NCBI GenBank assembly: GCA_947627325.1
Contig: CANQVO010000004.1
Location: 1 to 64,000 of the forward strand
DNA: 64,000 nt
Direction of reading: 5' to 3'
DNA from: an uncultured Oscillospiraceae bacterium
GTDB taxonomy: Bacteria; Bacillota; Clostridia; Oscillospirales; Oscillospiraceae
Shown here piece after piece: positions 16,180-24,314 of this stretch. Position numbers and translations under genes: made by a program. The notes below the pieces were generated by a model. It was not told the DNA's origin, did not search any database, and worked only from the letters and a program-made list of their open reading frames with translations. Position 1 is the first letter of the stretch. The number at the start of each line of letters is the position of its first letter.

Positions 16180-16223
16180 GCCGTCCCCCTTCCAGGCGAA
16201 GGGGGGCGGCATTTTGTCTTTTT
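16180..16223 (+). terminator. Probable terminator before hisS
   Basis: GCCGTCCCCCTTC pairs with GAAGGGGGGCGGC (one wobble) around a 5-base loop. The tail ATTTTGTCTTTTT follows. The T-tract is interrupted, so read-through is likely. Confidence 0.55.
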
Positions 16224-16255
16224 CCCGCCCAAAAGAGAAGAAAGGAAGTTACGCC

Positions 16256-17632
16256 ATGCCCATCCAAAAGCCCCGCACCCTGTCCGGCTTTATGGAACTG
16301 CTCCCCCAGAAGCAGGCCCTGTTCGACGCGATGGTGGAAAAGCTCCGGCGCGTCTACGCCCTCTACGGCTTCGCCGATCTGGACACCCCCCTTATGGAGG
16401 CCAGCGAAGTGCTGCTGGCCAAGGGCGGCGGGGAGACGGAAAAGCAGATCTACCGCTTTCAGAAGGGGGACAGCGACCTGTCCCTGCGCTTTGACCTCAC
16501 CGTTCCCCTGGCCAAGTACGTGGCCCTGCACCAAAACGACCTGGCCTTCCCCTTCCGCCGCTGTCAGATCGGCAAGGTCTACCGGGGGGAGCGGGCCCAG
16601 CGGGGCCGCTTCCGGGAGTTCTACCAGGCGGATATCGACGTGATCGGCGACGGCAAGCTGGACATTCTCAACGACGCGGAGATGCCCGCCATCATCTACC
16701 GGGCCTTTACCGACCTGGGCCTGACCCGCTTTCTCATCCGAGTGAACAACCGCAAGATCCTCAACGGCTTTTACGCCATGGTGGGCCAGCAGGCCCAGGC
16801 CGGGGAGATCATGCGGCTGGTGGACAAGCTGGAGAAGATCGGCCCGGAGAAGGTCCGCGCCGCCCTGACCCAGGACCTGGGCCTGGCGGGCGGCACCGCC
16901 GACGCCATTTTGGACTTTATGACCATCCACGGCTCCAACGCCAACGTGCTCGCCGCCCTGGAGGGCTACCGGGGCCGGGACGAGACCTTTGACCTGGGCC
17001 TGGACGAGTTGGCCGCCGTCTGCCGCCACCTGACCGCCTTCGGCGTGCCGGAGAGCCACTTCCAGGTGGACCTGACCATCGCCCGGGGCCTGGACTACTA
17101 CACCGGCACCGTCTACGAGACGCGGCTCCTGGACTACCCCGAGATCGGCTCCCCCTGCTCCGGCGGGCGGTACGATAACTTAGCGGAATATTACACGGAA
17201 AAACAACTCCCCGGCGTGGGCATCTCCATCGGCCTGACCCGGCTCTTCTACGTGCTGGACGAGCAGGGCCTGCTGAATGAGGACCGGCTCACCGCCCCGG
17301 CGGAGGTGCTCATCCTGCCCATGACCGACGACCAGGCCCCCGCCGTGGAGCTGGCTACCGCCTTGCGGGAGGCAGGGGTGCGGACCCAGATCTACTTTGA
17401 AAACAAGAAGTTCAAGCAGAAGATGGCCTACGCCGACAAGCTGGGCGTCCCCTTCGCCGCCATTTTGGGGGAGGAGGAGATCGCCCAGGGGAAGGTGGCG
17501 CTGAAGGACATGACCACCGGGGCGCAGGAGCTGCTCACCGCCCAGCAGGCCGCCCAGGCGGTCCACGCCGCCCTGGCGGGCCGCCGGGACGCCGCCCCCA
17601 TCCGGGAGCGGCCGGGGGGCGCTTCGGCATGA
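16256..17632 (+). CDS. hisS: Histidyl-tRNA synthetase
   Basis: HisRS charges tRNA-His. The 458-residue protein has class II motif 2 (IGKVYRGERAQRGRFREFYQADIDVIG), the histidine-binding RGLDYYTGTVYE, motif 3 (GVGISIGLTRLFYVL) and a C-terminal anticodon-binding domain (VLILPMTDDQAPAVELATALREAG). The HisZ regulatory paralogue usually lacks the last domain and this histidine box, so the synthetase is favoured. The ATG at 16256 follows AAAGGAAG. Its stop overlaps the start of the SLH/parvulin gene (ATGA). aspS, its usual partner, follows after that gene. Confidence 0.92.
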   Translation: MPIQKPRTLSGFMELLPQKQALFDAMVEKLRRVYALYGFADLDTPLMEASEVLLAKGGGETEKQIYRFQKGDSDLSLRFDLTVPLAKYVALHQNDLAFPFRRCQIGKVYRGERAQRGRFREFYQADIDVIGDGKLDILNDAEMPAIIYRAFTDLGLTRFLIRVNNRKILNGFYAMVGQQAQAGEIMRLVDKLEKIGPEKVRAALTQDLGLAGGTADAILDFMTIHGSNANVLAALEGYRGRDETFDLGLDELAAVCRHLTAFGVPESHFQVDLTIARGLDYYTGTVYETRLLDYPEIGSPCSGGRYDNLAEYYTEKQLPGVGISIGLTRLFYVLDEQGLLNEDRLTAPAEVLILPMTDDQAPAVELATALREAGVRTQIYFENKKFKQKMAYADKLGVPFAAILGEEEIAQGKVALKDMTTGAQELLTAQQAAQAVHAALAGRRDAAPIRERPGGASA

Positions 17633-19191
17633 GAAGGACGCGCGTTCTGGCGCTGGTGTTGGCGCTGAGCTTAGCCCTGCCGGTCTCCCCCGCCCTGGCG
17701 GCGGAGGGGGCGGGGCTGTTCCCCGCCGTGGCGGACTACCCCGGCTTTGCCGACGTGGCGGAGAGGGACTGGTTCTTCCCGGCGGTAAAGCTCTGCTGTG
17801 AGACGGGGCTGATGAACGGCACCGGCGGCGGCGCCTTTACCCCGGCGGGGGTGCTCACCGTGGCGGAGGCCGCCACTCTGGCCGCCCGGATCCGGGCGGA
17901 GCGGACCGGGGCGGAGATCCCCCGGGCCACCCCCCTCCCCGGGGAGAGCCGGGCCTGGTATCAGGACTATCTGGACTACCTCTCCGCGACCCTCGACCCG
18001 GCGGGGGATGCCTACTTCGACCTCATCCCCTGGGACGCGCCGGAGACCCCCGCCACCCGCCAGCAGTTTTTGGCCCTGCTGATGCTGGGGCTGCGGGAGG
18101 CGGGGGGCGGCTTCCCCGACTTCCCCGCCATCAACGCCATCGACGCCCTGCCCGACGTGGCGGCGGACCCGGTGGTGCTGTTCTTCTACAACGCGGGGAT
18201 CCTGACGGGGGTGGACGACTACGGCACCTTCGCCGGGGAGCGCACCCTCCAGCGATCCGAGGCGGCGGCCATGGCCGCCCGGGTGGCGGACCCCAGCCTG
18301 CGCCAGAGCTTTGTCCCCGCCGCCCCGCCGGAGCCCCAGCCGGAGCCGTCGCCGGAGCCGGCCCTCTCCTATGAGGAGGAGCTGATGGGCACCATGGCCT
18401 TTCTGCTCAACGGCAACACCGTCACCATCGGCCAGTTCGTCCAGTGGCTGGGCCAGACGGTCTACCAGACCGACGCCAACCTCTACGCCCAGACCGGCCG
18501 GCGGCTGGACCTGAGCGGCCAGACCGACTACGGCGTGGGCGATCTGAACCGCTACTTCATCGACGCCACCCTGGCCCGGATGGAGCGGCAGCTGGTGCTG
18601 GAACTGGCCGCCAAGTCCTACGGCGCCACCCCCGACACCCTGGCCCAAGCCCTGACCCCCGCCCCCACCTATGACCAGCTCTCCGCCTACGCCCAGCAAG
18701 CGGATCTGCTGGGGGCCAAGCACATCCTGATCTCCACCACGGACGCCGCCACCGGCGCCGCCCGCCGCTCCGACGCGGAGGCCCTGGCCATCGCCCAGAC
18801 GGTGCTGGACGGCTTTCGGCAGGACCCCACCGCCCAGCAGTTTGACAACCTGATGGCCCTCTACGGCGAGGACCCGGGCATGACCGCCTACCCGGAGGGC
18901 TACCTGTTCACCGCCGGGGAGATGGTGGCCGAGTTTGAGAGCGCCGTGCGGGCCCTGGCGGTGGGGGAGTACACCGCCCAGCCTGTAAAGTCGGCCTACG
19001 GCTACCACATCATCCTCCGGCTGGATCCCGCCCGGATGAGCGAGACCGTGACCGCCTACCAAAACGCCGCCTTGGCCGCCCAGCTGGACGCCTGGCTGGC
19101 CCAGGCCACCGTCACCGTCAACACCGTGGAGCTCTACAAGCTGGACGTGGCCGCCCGCTACCAGCAGTACCTGCAAACCCTGGCGACGTGA
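17629..19191 (+). CDS. Secreted SLH-domain and parvulin-type peptidyl-prolyl isomerase
   Basis: The 520-residue protein starts with a clear signal peptide (residues 1-25, ending ALAA). Three S-layer-homology-like repeats follow (about 30-75, 105-160, 170-215; for example FADVAERDWFFPAVKLCCETGLMNG with downstream LTVAEAATLAARI), then a Pro/Glu linker. A PrsA-like region comes last, with the parvulin core from LGAKHILISTTDA to SAYGYHIILRLD. It should be exported, held in the cell wall through the SLH repeats, and help fold secreted proteins. The combination is unusual, since PrsA is normally a lipoprotein. It is translationally coupled to hisS, an odd partner, and followed by the repeat array before aspS. 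Confidence 0.85.
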   Translation: MRRTRVLALVLALSLALPVSPALAAEGAGLFPAVADYPGFADVAERDWFFPAVKLCCETGLMNGTGGGAFTPAGVLTVAEAATLAARIRAERTGAEIPRATPLPGESRAWYQDYLDYLSATLDPAGDAYFDLIPWDAPETPATRQQFLALLMLGLREAGGGFPDFPAINAIDALPDVAADPVVLFFYNAGILTGVDDYGTFAGERTLQRSEAAAMAARVADPSLRQSFVPAAPPEPQPEPSPEPALSYEEELMGTMAFLLNGNTVTIGQFVQWLGQTVYQTDANLYAQTGRRLDLSGQTDYGVGDLNRYFIDATLARMERQLVLELAAKSYGATPDTLAQALTPAPTYDQLSAYAQQADLLGAKHILISTTDAATGAARRSDAEALAIAQTVLDGFRQDPTAQQFDNLMALYGEDPGMTAYPEGYLFTAGEMVAEFESAVRALAVGEYTAQPVKSAYGYHIILRLDPARMSETVTAYQNAALAAQLDAWLAQATVTVNTVELYKLDVAARYQQYLQTLAT

Positions 19192-19216
19192 GCGCGGGGA
19201 CGGCGGCCCCAAAAGA

Positions 19217-19510
19217 CGTCTCCTTGATCAGGAGGCGCGGAACTTGGCCTCACGGTACTATGTGGGGTAGAAACAGCAAAAACGTCTCCGGCCCGGACGG
19301 GCAGGAGACGGAAAGCCCCGGTAAGAAGAGGGGTAGAATCAGCCAAAAAACGTCCCCTTAAACCTCAAACATATCAGGAGACGTAAAACTTGGCCTCACG
19401 GTAAAACGTGGGGTAGAAACAGCCAAAAAACGTCTCCTTAAACCTCTAACATAGCAGGAGACGTTAAACTTGGCCTCACGGTACCACGTGAGGTAGAATT
19501 AGCAAAAAAA
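19217..19510 (+). repeat. Tandem array of four two-hairpin RNA-like units upstream of aspS
   Basis: Four diverged units start at about 19217, 19283, 19351 and 19431, 66-80 bp apart. Each has stem 1 (CGTCTCC/GGAGACG or variants), then a second hairpin typically CCTCACG-GGTA loop-CGTGGGG, then GGTAGAAACAGCCAAAAA or a close variant. In units 1, 3 and 4 TTGGC before stem 2 can pair with the downstream GCCAA or GCAAA. Differences between units mostly preserve pairing (for example CGTCTCCT/AGGAGGCG, CGTCCCC/GGAGACG, CCTCACG/CGTGAGG versus TGTGGGG). Unit 2 has an extra GCCCG/CGGGC stem. The last unit ends in the A-tract next to the aspS ribosome-binding site. No T-box sequence is present. It fills the gap between the SLH/parvulin gene and aspS. 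Confidence 0.75.
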
Positions 19511-19524
19511 TGGAGTGGTCATGT

Positions 19525-21321
19525 ATGAGGGAGAGTAAAACCGCGTATCGCACGCACACCTGCGGCCAGCTTCGCATGGGGGACGTGGGGCAGACCGTCA
19601 CGCTGGCGGGCTTTTTGGAGAACCTGCGGGAGGTGGGGTCCAACCTGGGCTTCGCCGTGGTGCGGGACTTCTACGGCGCCACCCAGGTGGTCATCGAGAA
19701 CGAGGAGACCATGGCCTGGTTCAAGGCGCTGAACAAGGAGTCCACCGTCCAGGTCACCGGCGTGGTCCGGGAGCGGGCCAGCAAGAACCCCAAAATGCCC
19801 ACCGGCGACATCGAGGTGGTGCCCCAAACCCTCACCGTCCTGGGCCGGTGCCGCCACAACGAGCTGCCCTTCCAGGTCGCCCGCTCCCGGGAGGCGGACG
19901 AGGGGGCGCGGCTCAAGTACCGCTACCTGGACCTCCGCAACAGCGAGGTGCGGGACAACATCGTCCTGCGCTGTCAGGTGGTGGCCGCTCTGCGGGCGGC
20001 CATGATGGACCAGGGGTTTTTGGAGATCACCACCCCCATCCTCACCGCCTCCAGCCCCGAGGGGGCGCGGGACTACCTGGTGCCCAGCCGGAAACACCCC
20101 GGCAAGTTCTACGCCCTGCCCCAGGCGCCCCAGCAGTTCAAGCAGCTGCTGATGGCCTCCGGCTTCGACAAGTATTTCCAGATCGCCCCCTGCTTCCGGG
20201 ACGAGGACGCCCGGGGCGACCGCTCCCCCGGGGAGTTCTACCAGCTGGACATGGAGATGGCCTTCGCCGGGCAGGAGGACGTGTTCGCCGTGCTGGAGCA
20301 GGTGCTGCCCCCCGTCTTCGCCAAGTACGGCAAGTACGACCGGGCCTCCCCCGCCCCCTTCCAGCGCATCGGCTATCTGGAGGCCATGGAGAAGTACGGC
20401 TCGGACAAGCCGGACCTGCGGATCGACCTCACCGTTCAGGACGTGACGGCCCTGCTGGGCGACTGCGGCTTTGAGCCCTTCCACGGGGCGACGGTAAAGG
20501 CCGTAAAGGTCACCGGCTTTACAGCCACCCGGAAGCAGATCGACAAGCTGTGCGCCGACGTGGAGGTGCAGACCGCCCAAAAGACCTACTGGTTCCGCCT
20601 GGACGAGGGCGGGGAGCTGGTGGGCGGCATCGCCAAGTTCCTCCAGGAGAAGAAGGAGGCGGTGGTGGCCGCCCTGGGGCTGGAGCCGGGGACCTTCGTG
20701 GGCCTGGCCGCGAGCCCCGACCTCCGGGCGGCGCAGAAGACGGCGGGGGTGCTCCTCAAGATGCTGGGGGCGCTGTGCCCGGAGCATATGGACAAGGAGC
20801 AGTACGCCTTTTGCTGGATCGTGGACTTCCCCATGTACGAGATCGGGGAGGAGTCGGGCAAGCTGGAGTTCTGCCACAACCCCTTCTCCATGCCCGCCGG
20901 CGGCATGGAGGCCCTCCGCAAGGCCAAGGCGGGGGAGCTGGACCCCCTGTCCATCACCGCCGAGCAGTACGACCTGGTGTGCAACGGCGTGGAGCTCAGC
21001 TCCGGCGCGGTGCGGAACCACGACCCGGAGGTCATGATCGCCGCCTTCGACCTGGTGGGCCTGGGGGAGGCGGACGTGCGGGCCAAGTTCCCCGCCATGT
21101 ACAACGCCTTTACCTACGGCGCGCCGCCCCACGCCGGCATCGCCCCGGGGGTGGATCGGATGGTCATGCTCCTGGCCGGGGAGGACTCCATCCGGGAGAT
21201 CATCCCCTTCCCCATGAACAAGTCCGCCCAGGACGTGATGATGGGCGCCCCCGGCACGGTGACCCAGGCCCAGCTGGACGAGCTCCACATCGCCGTCACC
21301 GCCACGGAGGAGGACGACTGA
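19525..21321 (+). CDS. aspS: Aspartyl-tRNA synthetase
   Basis: AspRS charges tRNA-Asp. The 598-residue protein is of bacterial type: an N-terminal OB-fold (RTHTCGQLRMGDVGQTVTLAGFLENLREVG), the class II core with LVPSRKHPGKFYALPQAPQQFKQLLM and CFRDEDARGDRSPGEFYQLDMEMAF, the GAD insertion domain, and motif 3 GVDRMVMLLAGEDSIREIIPFP. An ATG at 19510 is also in frame, but GGAG at 19512-19515 sits nine bases before the ATG at 19525, so the latter is chosen. The repeat array immediately upstream makes leader-mediated control likely. A terminator follows at 21336. Confidence 0.95.
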   Translation: MRESKTAYRTHTCGQLRMGDVGQTVTLAGFLENLREVGSNLGFAVVRDFYGATQVVIENEETMAWFKALNKESTVQVTGVVRERASKNPKMPTGDIEVVPQTLTVLGRCRHNELPFQVARSREADEGARLKYRYLDLRNSEVRDNIVLRCQVVAALRAAMMDQGFLEITTPILTASSPEGARDYLVPSRKHPGKFYALPQAPQQFKQLLMASGFDKYFQIAPCFRDEDARGDRSPGEFYQLDMEMAFAGQEDVFAVLEQVLPPVFAKYGKYDRASPAPFQRIGYLEAMEKYGSDKPDLRIDLTVQDVTALLGDCGFEPFHGATVKAVKVTGFTATRKQIDKLCADVEVQTAQKTYWFRLDEGGELVGGIAKFLQEKKEAVVAALGLEPGTFVGLAASPDLRAAQKTAGVLLKMLGALCPEHMDKEQYAFCWIVDFPMYEIGEESGKLEFCHNPFSMPAGGMEALRKAKAGELDPLSITAEQYDLVCNGVELSSGAVRNHDPEVMIAAFDLVGLGEADVRAKFPAMYNAFTYGAPPHAGIAPGVDRMVMLLAGEDSIREIIPFPMNKSAQDVMMGAPGTVTQAQLDELHIAVTATEEDD

Positions 21322-21335
21322 ACAAGCCACCCCAC

Positions 21336-21366
21336 CGCCCCAGGGCCCCCGCCCTGGGGCGCTTTT
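21336..21366 (+). terminator. Intrinsic terminator after aspS
   Basis: CGCCCCAGGGC pairs with GCCCTGGGGCG around a short C-loop, followed by CTTTT. The T-run is short but the stem is strong. Confidence 0.7.
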
Positions 21367-21371
21367 ATGCG

Positions 21372-21480
21372 AGGTTTAAGGTAGAGGGGAAGCTGCTCCC
21401 ACTCACCCAGGAGAGGGGCTTTGTCCAGGGCCAGGTTTGGGGTGGAAGGGAAGCCGCTCCCACTCACCGGGAAGAGGGGC
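21372..21480. repeat. Two tandem 48-bp repeats
   Basis: Copies at 21372-21419 and 21433-21480 match at 40 of 48 positions, and nearly all differences are transitions. Both contain GGGAAGCYGCTCCCACTCACC. They lie in the 3' flank of the minus-strand 42-residue gene and downstream of the aspS terminator. No coding role is seen. Confidence 0.7.
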
Positions 21481-21507
21481 CCGGCCCGGTTCAGGCTTGG
21501 CCGGCCC

Positions 21508-21636
21508 TCAGGCCGCCAGGCCGCCCAGCCGCCCGGCGGCCAGGAAGGTGAGCAGGATGGACACCCCGTACAGGGCCTGGGTGGCCCGGAAGGACAGGGG
21601 CTTGCGGTTCTTCACAAAATTCTGGATGGTTTTCAT
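21508..21636 (-). CDS. SOS-regulated small membrane protein (42 residues)
   Basis: This short gene encodes a basic N-terminus (MKTIQNFVKNRKPLSFR) and one hydrophobic segment (about residues 20-35, QALYGVSILLTFLAAG), ending GRLGGLAA. AGGAGGT stands exactly seven bases before the ATG. Upstream is a near-consensus promoter, TTGACA-17-TATAAC (21767-21739 on the minus strand), overlaid by LexA-type boxes. The layout recalls SOS-induced division inhibitors such as YneA or SosA, and the TisB toxin, but no homology is claimed. It is antisense-oriented to its neighbours aspS and the YcdB/SLH gene. Confidence 0.8.
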   Translation of the reverse strand: MKTIQNFVKNRKPLSFRATQALYGVSILLTFLAAGRLGGLAA

Positions 21637-21707
21637 AGCGGGGACCTCCTTTATTTGATGGCCCCAGTCTACCAGAGGGCCAGTCCCATAAAACGGATGA
21701 TTTATAT

Positions 21708-21757
21708 CGAATATATGTTCGTTGGAACCTGTGTTCTAGTTATACAACACCTGTTCG
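21708..21757. promoter_or_regulatory. Three LexA (SOS) boxes
   Basis: CGAATATATGTTCG (21708-21721), GGAACCTGTGTTCT (21724-21737) and ACAACACCTGTTCG (21744-21757) each match the Gram-positive SOS box CGAACNNNNGTTCG. The middle box has an exact GAAC-N4-GTTC core and the others one core mismatch. The second box abuts, and the third overlaps, the -10 and spacer of the minus-strand promoter, ideal for repression by LexA. Confidence 0.8.
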
Positions 21758-21767
21758 AGTTTGTCAA
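21739..21767 (-). promoter_or_regulatory. Promoter of the small SOS gene
   Basis: On the minus strand a perfect TTGACA (21767-21762), 17 bp, then TATAAC (21744-21739). The 5' untranslated region is about 95 bases. Confidence 0.85.
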
Positions 21768-21877
21768 GGGCTTTTTCGCGAAAAAGGCGAAAAAATTTTT
21801 GCCCCGCCGCCGGGGGAACCCCTGGGCGCTTTTTCCGTCTAACCGGGTATCTGAACAAAAGCAAGGAGGCGTTTTTC

Positions 21878-24121
21878 ATGAAGGGACGCAAGCTGATCGC
21901 CCTGGCGCTCTGCGCCGCGCTGGCGCTGGGGCTGGCGGGATCCGCCCTGGCCGAGGCGGCGAGCCCCGCCGACCAGGCGCTTTTGGCGGTGACCGCCAAG
22001 GTCAAGGCCGCCCTGGGCCTGGACACGGAGAAGTTCCAGGACTTCCAGGGCCGGAGCCAGGAGGACGCGCTGCTGGGCGTGCGGTGGGACCTGACGTGGA
22101 CGGGGGACGGCGCGGACCTCTCCGTCACCGCCGACGACAGCGGCAAGGTCTACGCCTACGACCTCTATGAGTCCTCCCCGGAGGACGCGGCCTACTACGG
22201 CGGCAAGCTGGACATCCCCCGCCTGCCCCAGGACCAGTCGGCCCAGGCCCTGGCGGTGGCCCAGGCGTTCCTCGGTCGGGTGCTGGAGGCGGGGGTGGAG
22301 ACCGCGGCCCTGGAGCCCAGCGGCGCGCCCTCCCTGCGCCAGACCAGCTACCGCTTCTATGGCCGCCTGCTCCTAAACGGCCTCCCCTCCCCCATCAACT
22401 GCACGGTGGTCGTCCGGGCCGGCGACCTGGCCGTCACCCGCTTCTCCCGGGGGGACCAGTACGCCGGGTATCTGGGCGGCGTGCCCGCCCCCGATACCTC
22501 CGTCACCCCGGAGCAGGCCCGGGCCCTGCTGGGGACCACCCTCTCCCTGAAGGCCCAGTACGTGCTGGAGCCGGGGAGCAAGACCGCCGTCCTGCGCTAC
22601 GTGCCGGTGGCGGGGGACGACTACTACGTGGACGGCGCCACCGGGCAGCTGGTGGATCTGGATGAGCTCTACCGCCAGCTGTGGCAGGGCGGGGGCTACG
22701 GGGGCGACAAGCTGGCGGCCATGAACACCGCCGAGTCCGCCGACACCGCCGCCGGGGCCTCCGAGGCCGGGCTGACCCAGGCGGAGCGGGACGGGGCGGC
22801 CCTCCTGGCCGGGGCCATGAGCAAGGAGGAACTGGACCGGGCGGTGCAAAACGCCTGGCCGGAGATCGGCTTGAAGGACTACACCCTCACCGCCGCCCGG
22901 TACTCCCTCTCGGAAAAGCCGGGGGCGGAGGGCCAGACGGACTACGACGTGACCTGCCGCCTGACCTACGGCCAGGAGCGGGACCAACTCATCCGCAACA
23001 AGACCGTCACCGTGGACGCCAAGACCGGCGCGCTCAAGAGCTTGTTCTCCTCCCGGTCCTACCGGGGAGAGGGGGAGGATCCCTACCGGATCGCCCTGGA
23101 CGGCGCCAAGGCCCAGACCAGGGCCCAGGCCGCCCTGGCGATCCTGGCCGGGCCCCGGGCGGACCAGGTGGCCCTGGCCCAGCGGACGGACGCGAAAGAG
23201 GGCGAGGGCTGGGAATACCTCTTCACCTATCAGCACACCGACGGGACCTACTTCTACCCCGACAACTACTTCGCCGTGGGCGTGGACGGCACCGACGGCA
23301 CCCTCTCCCGGCTGGAGAGCGCCTTTGACGACCAGGTGACCCTCCAGCGCCCCGGCAAGGTCGTCGACCAGACCCAGGCGGCGGGGGCCTACCTGGCGGC
23401 GCTGGACGTGCCGTACAGCTACCTGGAAGTGCCCGTGTCCATCTCCCTGGCCCCCCAGGAGGTGGCCCCCCTGCTGAAGGAGGCGGGGTACAACTACGTC
23501 ACCGCCCTGAAACCCGGCTACACCCTGGCCCAGCCGGAGAACGCCTGGGTGGAGGGGGTCTACGCCGAGAGCGGCCAGGCCATCGTCGTCCCCTTTGACC
23601 CCGACGAGCCCAGCCCCATCGCCTACGACGACCTGGCCGGCCACTGGGTCGCCCCCGCCGCCCAGGCCCTGGCGGTCTTCGGCGTGGGCCTGCGGGGCGG
23701 GTCCTTGGAGCCGGGCCGGGGCCTGACCCAGCGGGACATGGTGGCCCTGCTGGCCTCGGTGGACGGGTACGCCTTTGACCCCGCCGGCGCGGACGACCAG
23801 AGCGTGGACCAGCTCTACCGCCGGGGCTACGCCCTGGGCCTGGTGACCCCCGAGACCCGGGACGAGGACAGGGTCCTCACCCGGGGGGAGCTGGTGAAGG
23901 TCATCCTGGACGCCGGGGGCTATGGGCGGGTGGCCGCCCTGCCGGGGATCTTCCGCTGTGACTTTTCCGACGCCGCCAGCCTGACCGGCGACACCCTGGG
24001 CTACGCCGCCCTGGCCCAGGGCCTGGGGCTGGTCAACGGCGGGCCCTCCGCCGCCTACGCCCCCGACCGGCCCATCACCCGGGCGGAGGCGGTGGCCATG
24101 CTCTACCAGTACATGAAATAG
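21878..24121 (+). CDS. Secreted YcdB/YcdC-type protein with C-terminal S-layer homology region
   Basis: The 747-residue protein begins with a signal peptide (MKGRKLIALALCAALALGL then GSALA). It continues with repeated PepSY/YcdB-like modules, recognisable by YYVDGATGQLVDLDELYR, KTVTVDAKTGALKSLFSSR and YFAVGVDGTDGTLSRLES. The last ~170 residues resemble SLH repeats (DDLAGHWVAPAAQALAVFGVGLRGG; RPITRAEAVAMLYQYM). It is therefore likely exported and wall-bound; its biochemical role is unknown. The start at 21878 follows AAGGAGG. A terminator follows at 24144. It stands alone between the SOS gene and dnaA. Confidence 0.82.
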   Translation: MKGRKLIALALCAALALGLAGSALAEAASPADQALLAVTAKVKAALGLDTEKFQDFQGRSQEDALLGVRWDLTWTGDGADLSVTADDSGKVYAYDLYESSPEDAAYYGGKLDIPRLPQDQSAQALAVAQAFLGRVLEAGVETAALEPSGAPSLRQTSYRFYGRLLLNGLPSPINCTVVVRAGDLAVTRFSRGDQYAGYLGGVPAPDTSVTPEQARALLGTTLSLKAQYVLEPGSKTAVLRYVPVAGDDYYVDGATGQLVDLDELYRQLWQGGGYGGDKLAAMNTAESADTAAGASEAGLTQAERDGAALLAGAMSKEELDRAVQNAWPEIGLKDYTLTAARYSLSEKPGAEGQTDYDVTCRLTYGQERDQLIRNKTVTVDAKTGALKSLFSSRSYRGEGEDPYRIALDGAKAQTRAQAALAILAGPRADQVALAQRTDAKEGEGWEYLFTYQHTDGTYFYPDNYFAVGVDGTDGTLSRLESAFDDQVTLQRPGKVVDQTQAAGAYLAALDVPYSYLEVPVSISLAPQEVAPLLKEAGYNYVTALKPGYTLAQPENAWVEGVYAESGQAIVVPFDPDEPSPIAYDDLAGHWVAPAAQALAVFGVGLRGGSLEPGRGLTQRDMVALLASVDGYAFDPAGADDQSVDQLYRRGYALGLVTPETRDEDRVLTRGELVKVILDAGGYGRVAALPGIFRCDFSDAASLTGDTLGYAALAQGLGLVNGGPSAAYAPDRPITRAEAVAMLYQYMK

Positions 24122-24143
24122 CCGGGGCTGTCCCCGAAAAATG

Positions 24144-24180
24144 GCCGGACGTGGTTTTTTTCCACGTCCGGCTGTTTTTT
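24144..24180 (+). terminator. Intrinsic terminator upstream of dnaA
   Basis: GCCGGACGTGG pairs with CCACGTCCGGC over a T-rich loop, followed by TGTTTTTT. It insulates dnaA from upstream transcription. Confidence 0.9.
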
Positions 24181-24192
24181 GTCGTAAGTCGG

Positions 24193-24222
24193 TTGCGAAG
24201 GGGGTTTTGGTTGTGGTATAAT
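24193..24222 (+). promoter_or_regulatory. dnaA promoter
   Basis: TTGCGA (24193-24198), 18 bp, TATAAT (24217-24222). The leader that follows contains a nested hairpin, with GTATC (24241-24245) pairing GATAC (24274-24278) around GCCGCC/GGCGGT. Confidence 0.7.
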
Positions 24223-24302
24223 ACGATATAATTACCCATGGTATCGCCGTGCCGCCGAGGGCGGTGGGCGAAAGATACGATGTGGGAGAGAAAGGGAGTG
24301 TT

Positions 24303-24314
24303 ATGCCCACGTGA
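24303..24314 (+). promoter_or_regulatory. Three-codon mini-ORF overlapping the dnaA start
   Basis: ATG CCC ACG TGA begins four bases after the AAAGGGAG ribosome-binding site. Its stop codon overlaps the dnaA GTG start (GTGA). The same ribosome-binding site is 12 bases from the GTG, which is long. dnaA translation may therefore depend on ribosomes terminating at this mini-ORF; this is inferred from spacing only. Confidence 0.45.

Noticed and set aside
16256-17632. HisZ (ATP phosphoribosyltransferase regulatory subunit) in place of HisS
   Set aside because: The RGLDYYTGTVYE histidine box and a C-terminal anticodon-binding domain are present.
19192-19524. T-box leader or CRISPR-like array upstream of aspS
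   Set aside because: No T-box sequence (AGGGTGGNACCGCG) is present. The units are diverged and self-complementary with no constant repeats and unique spacers, so it is neither.
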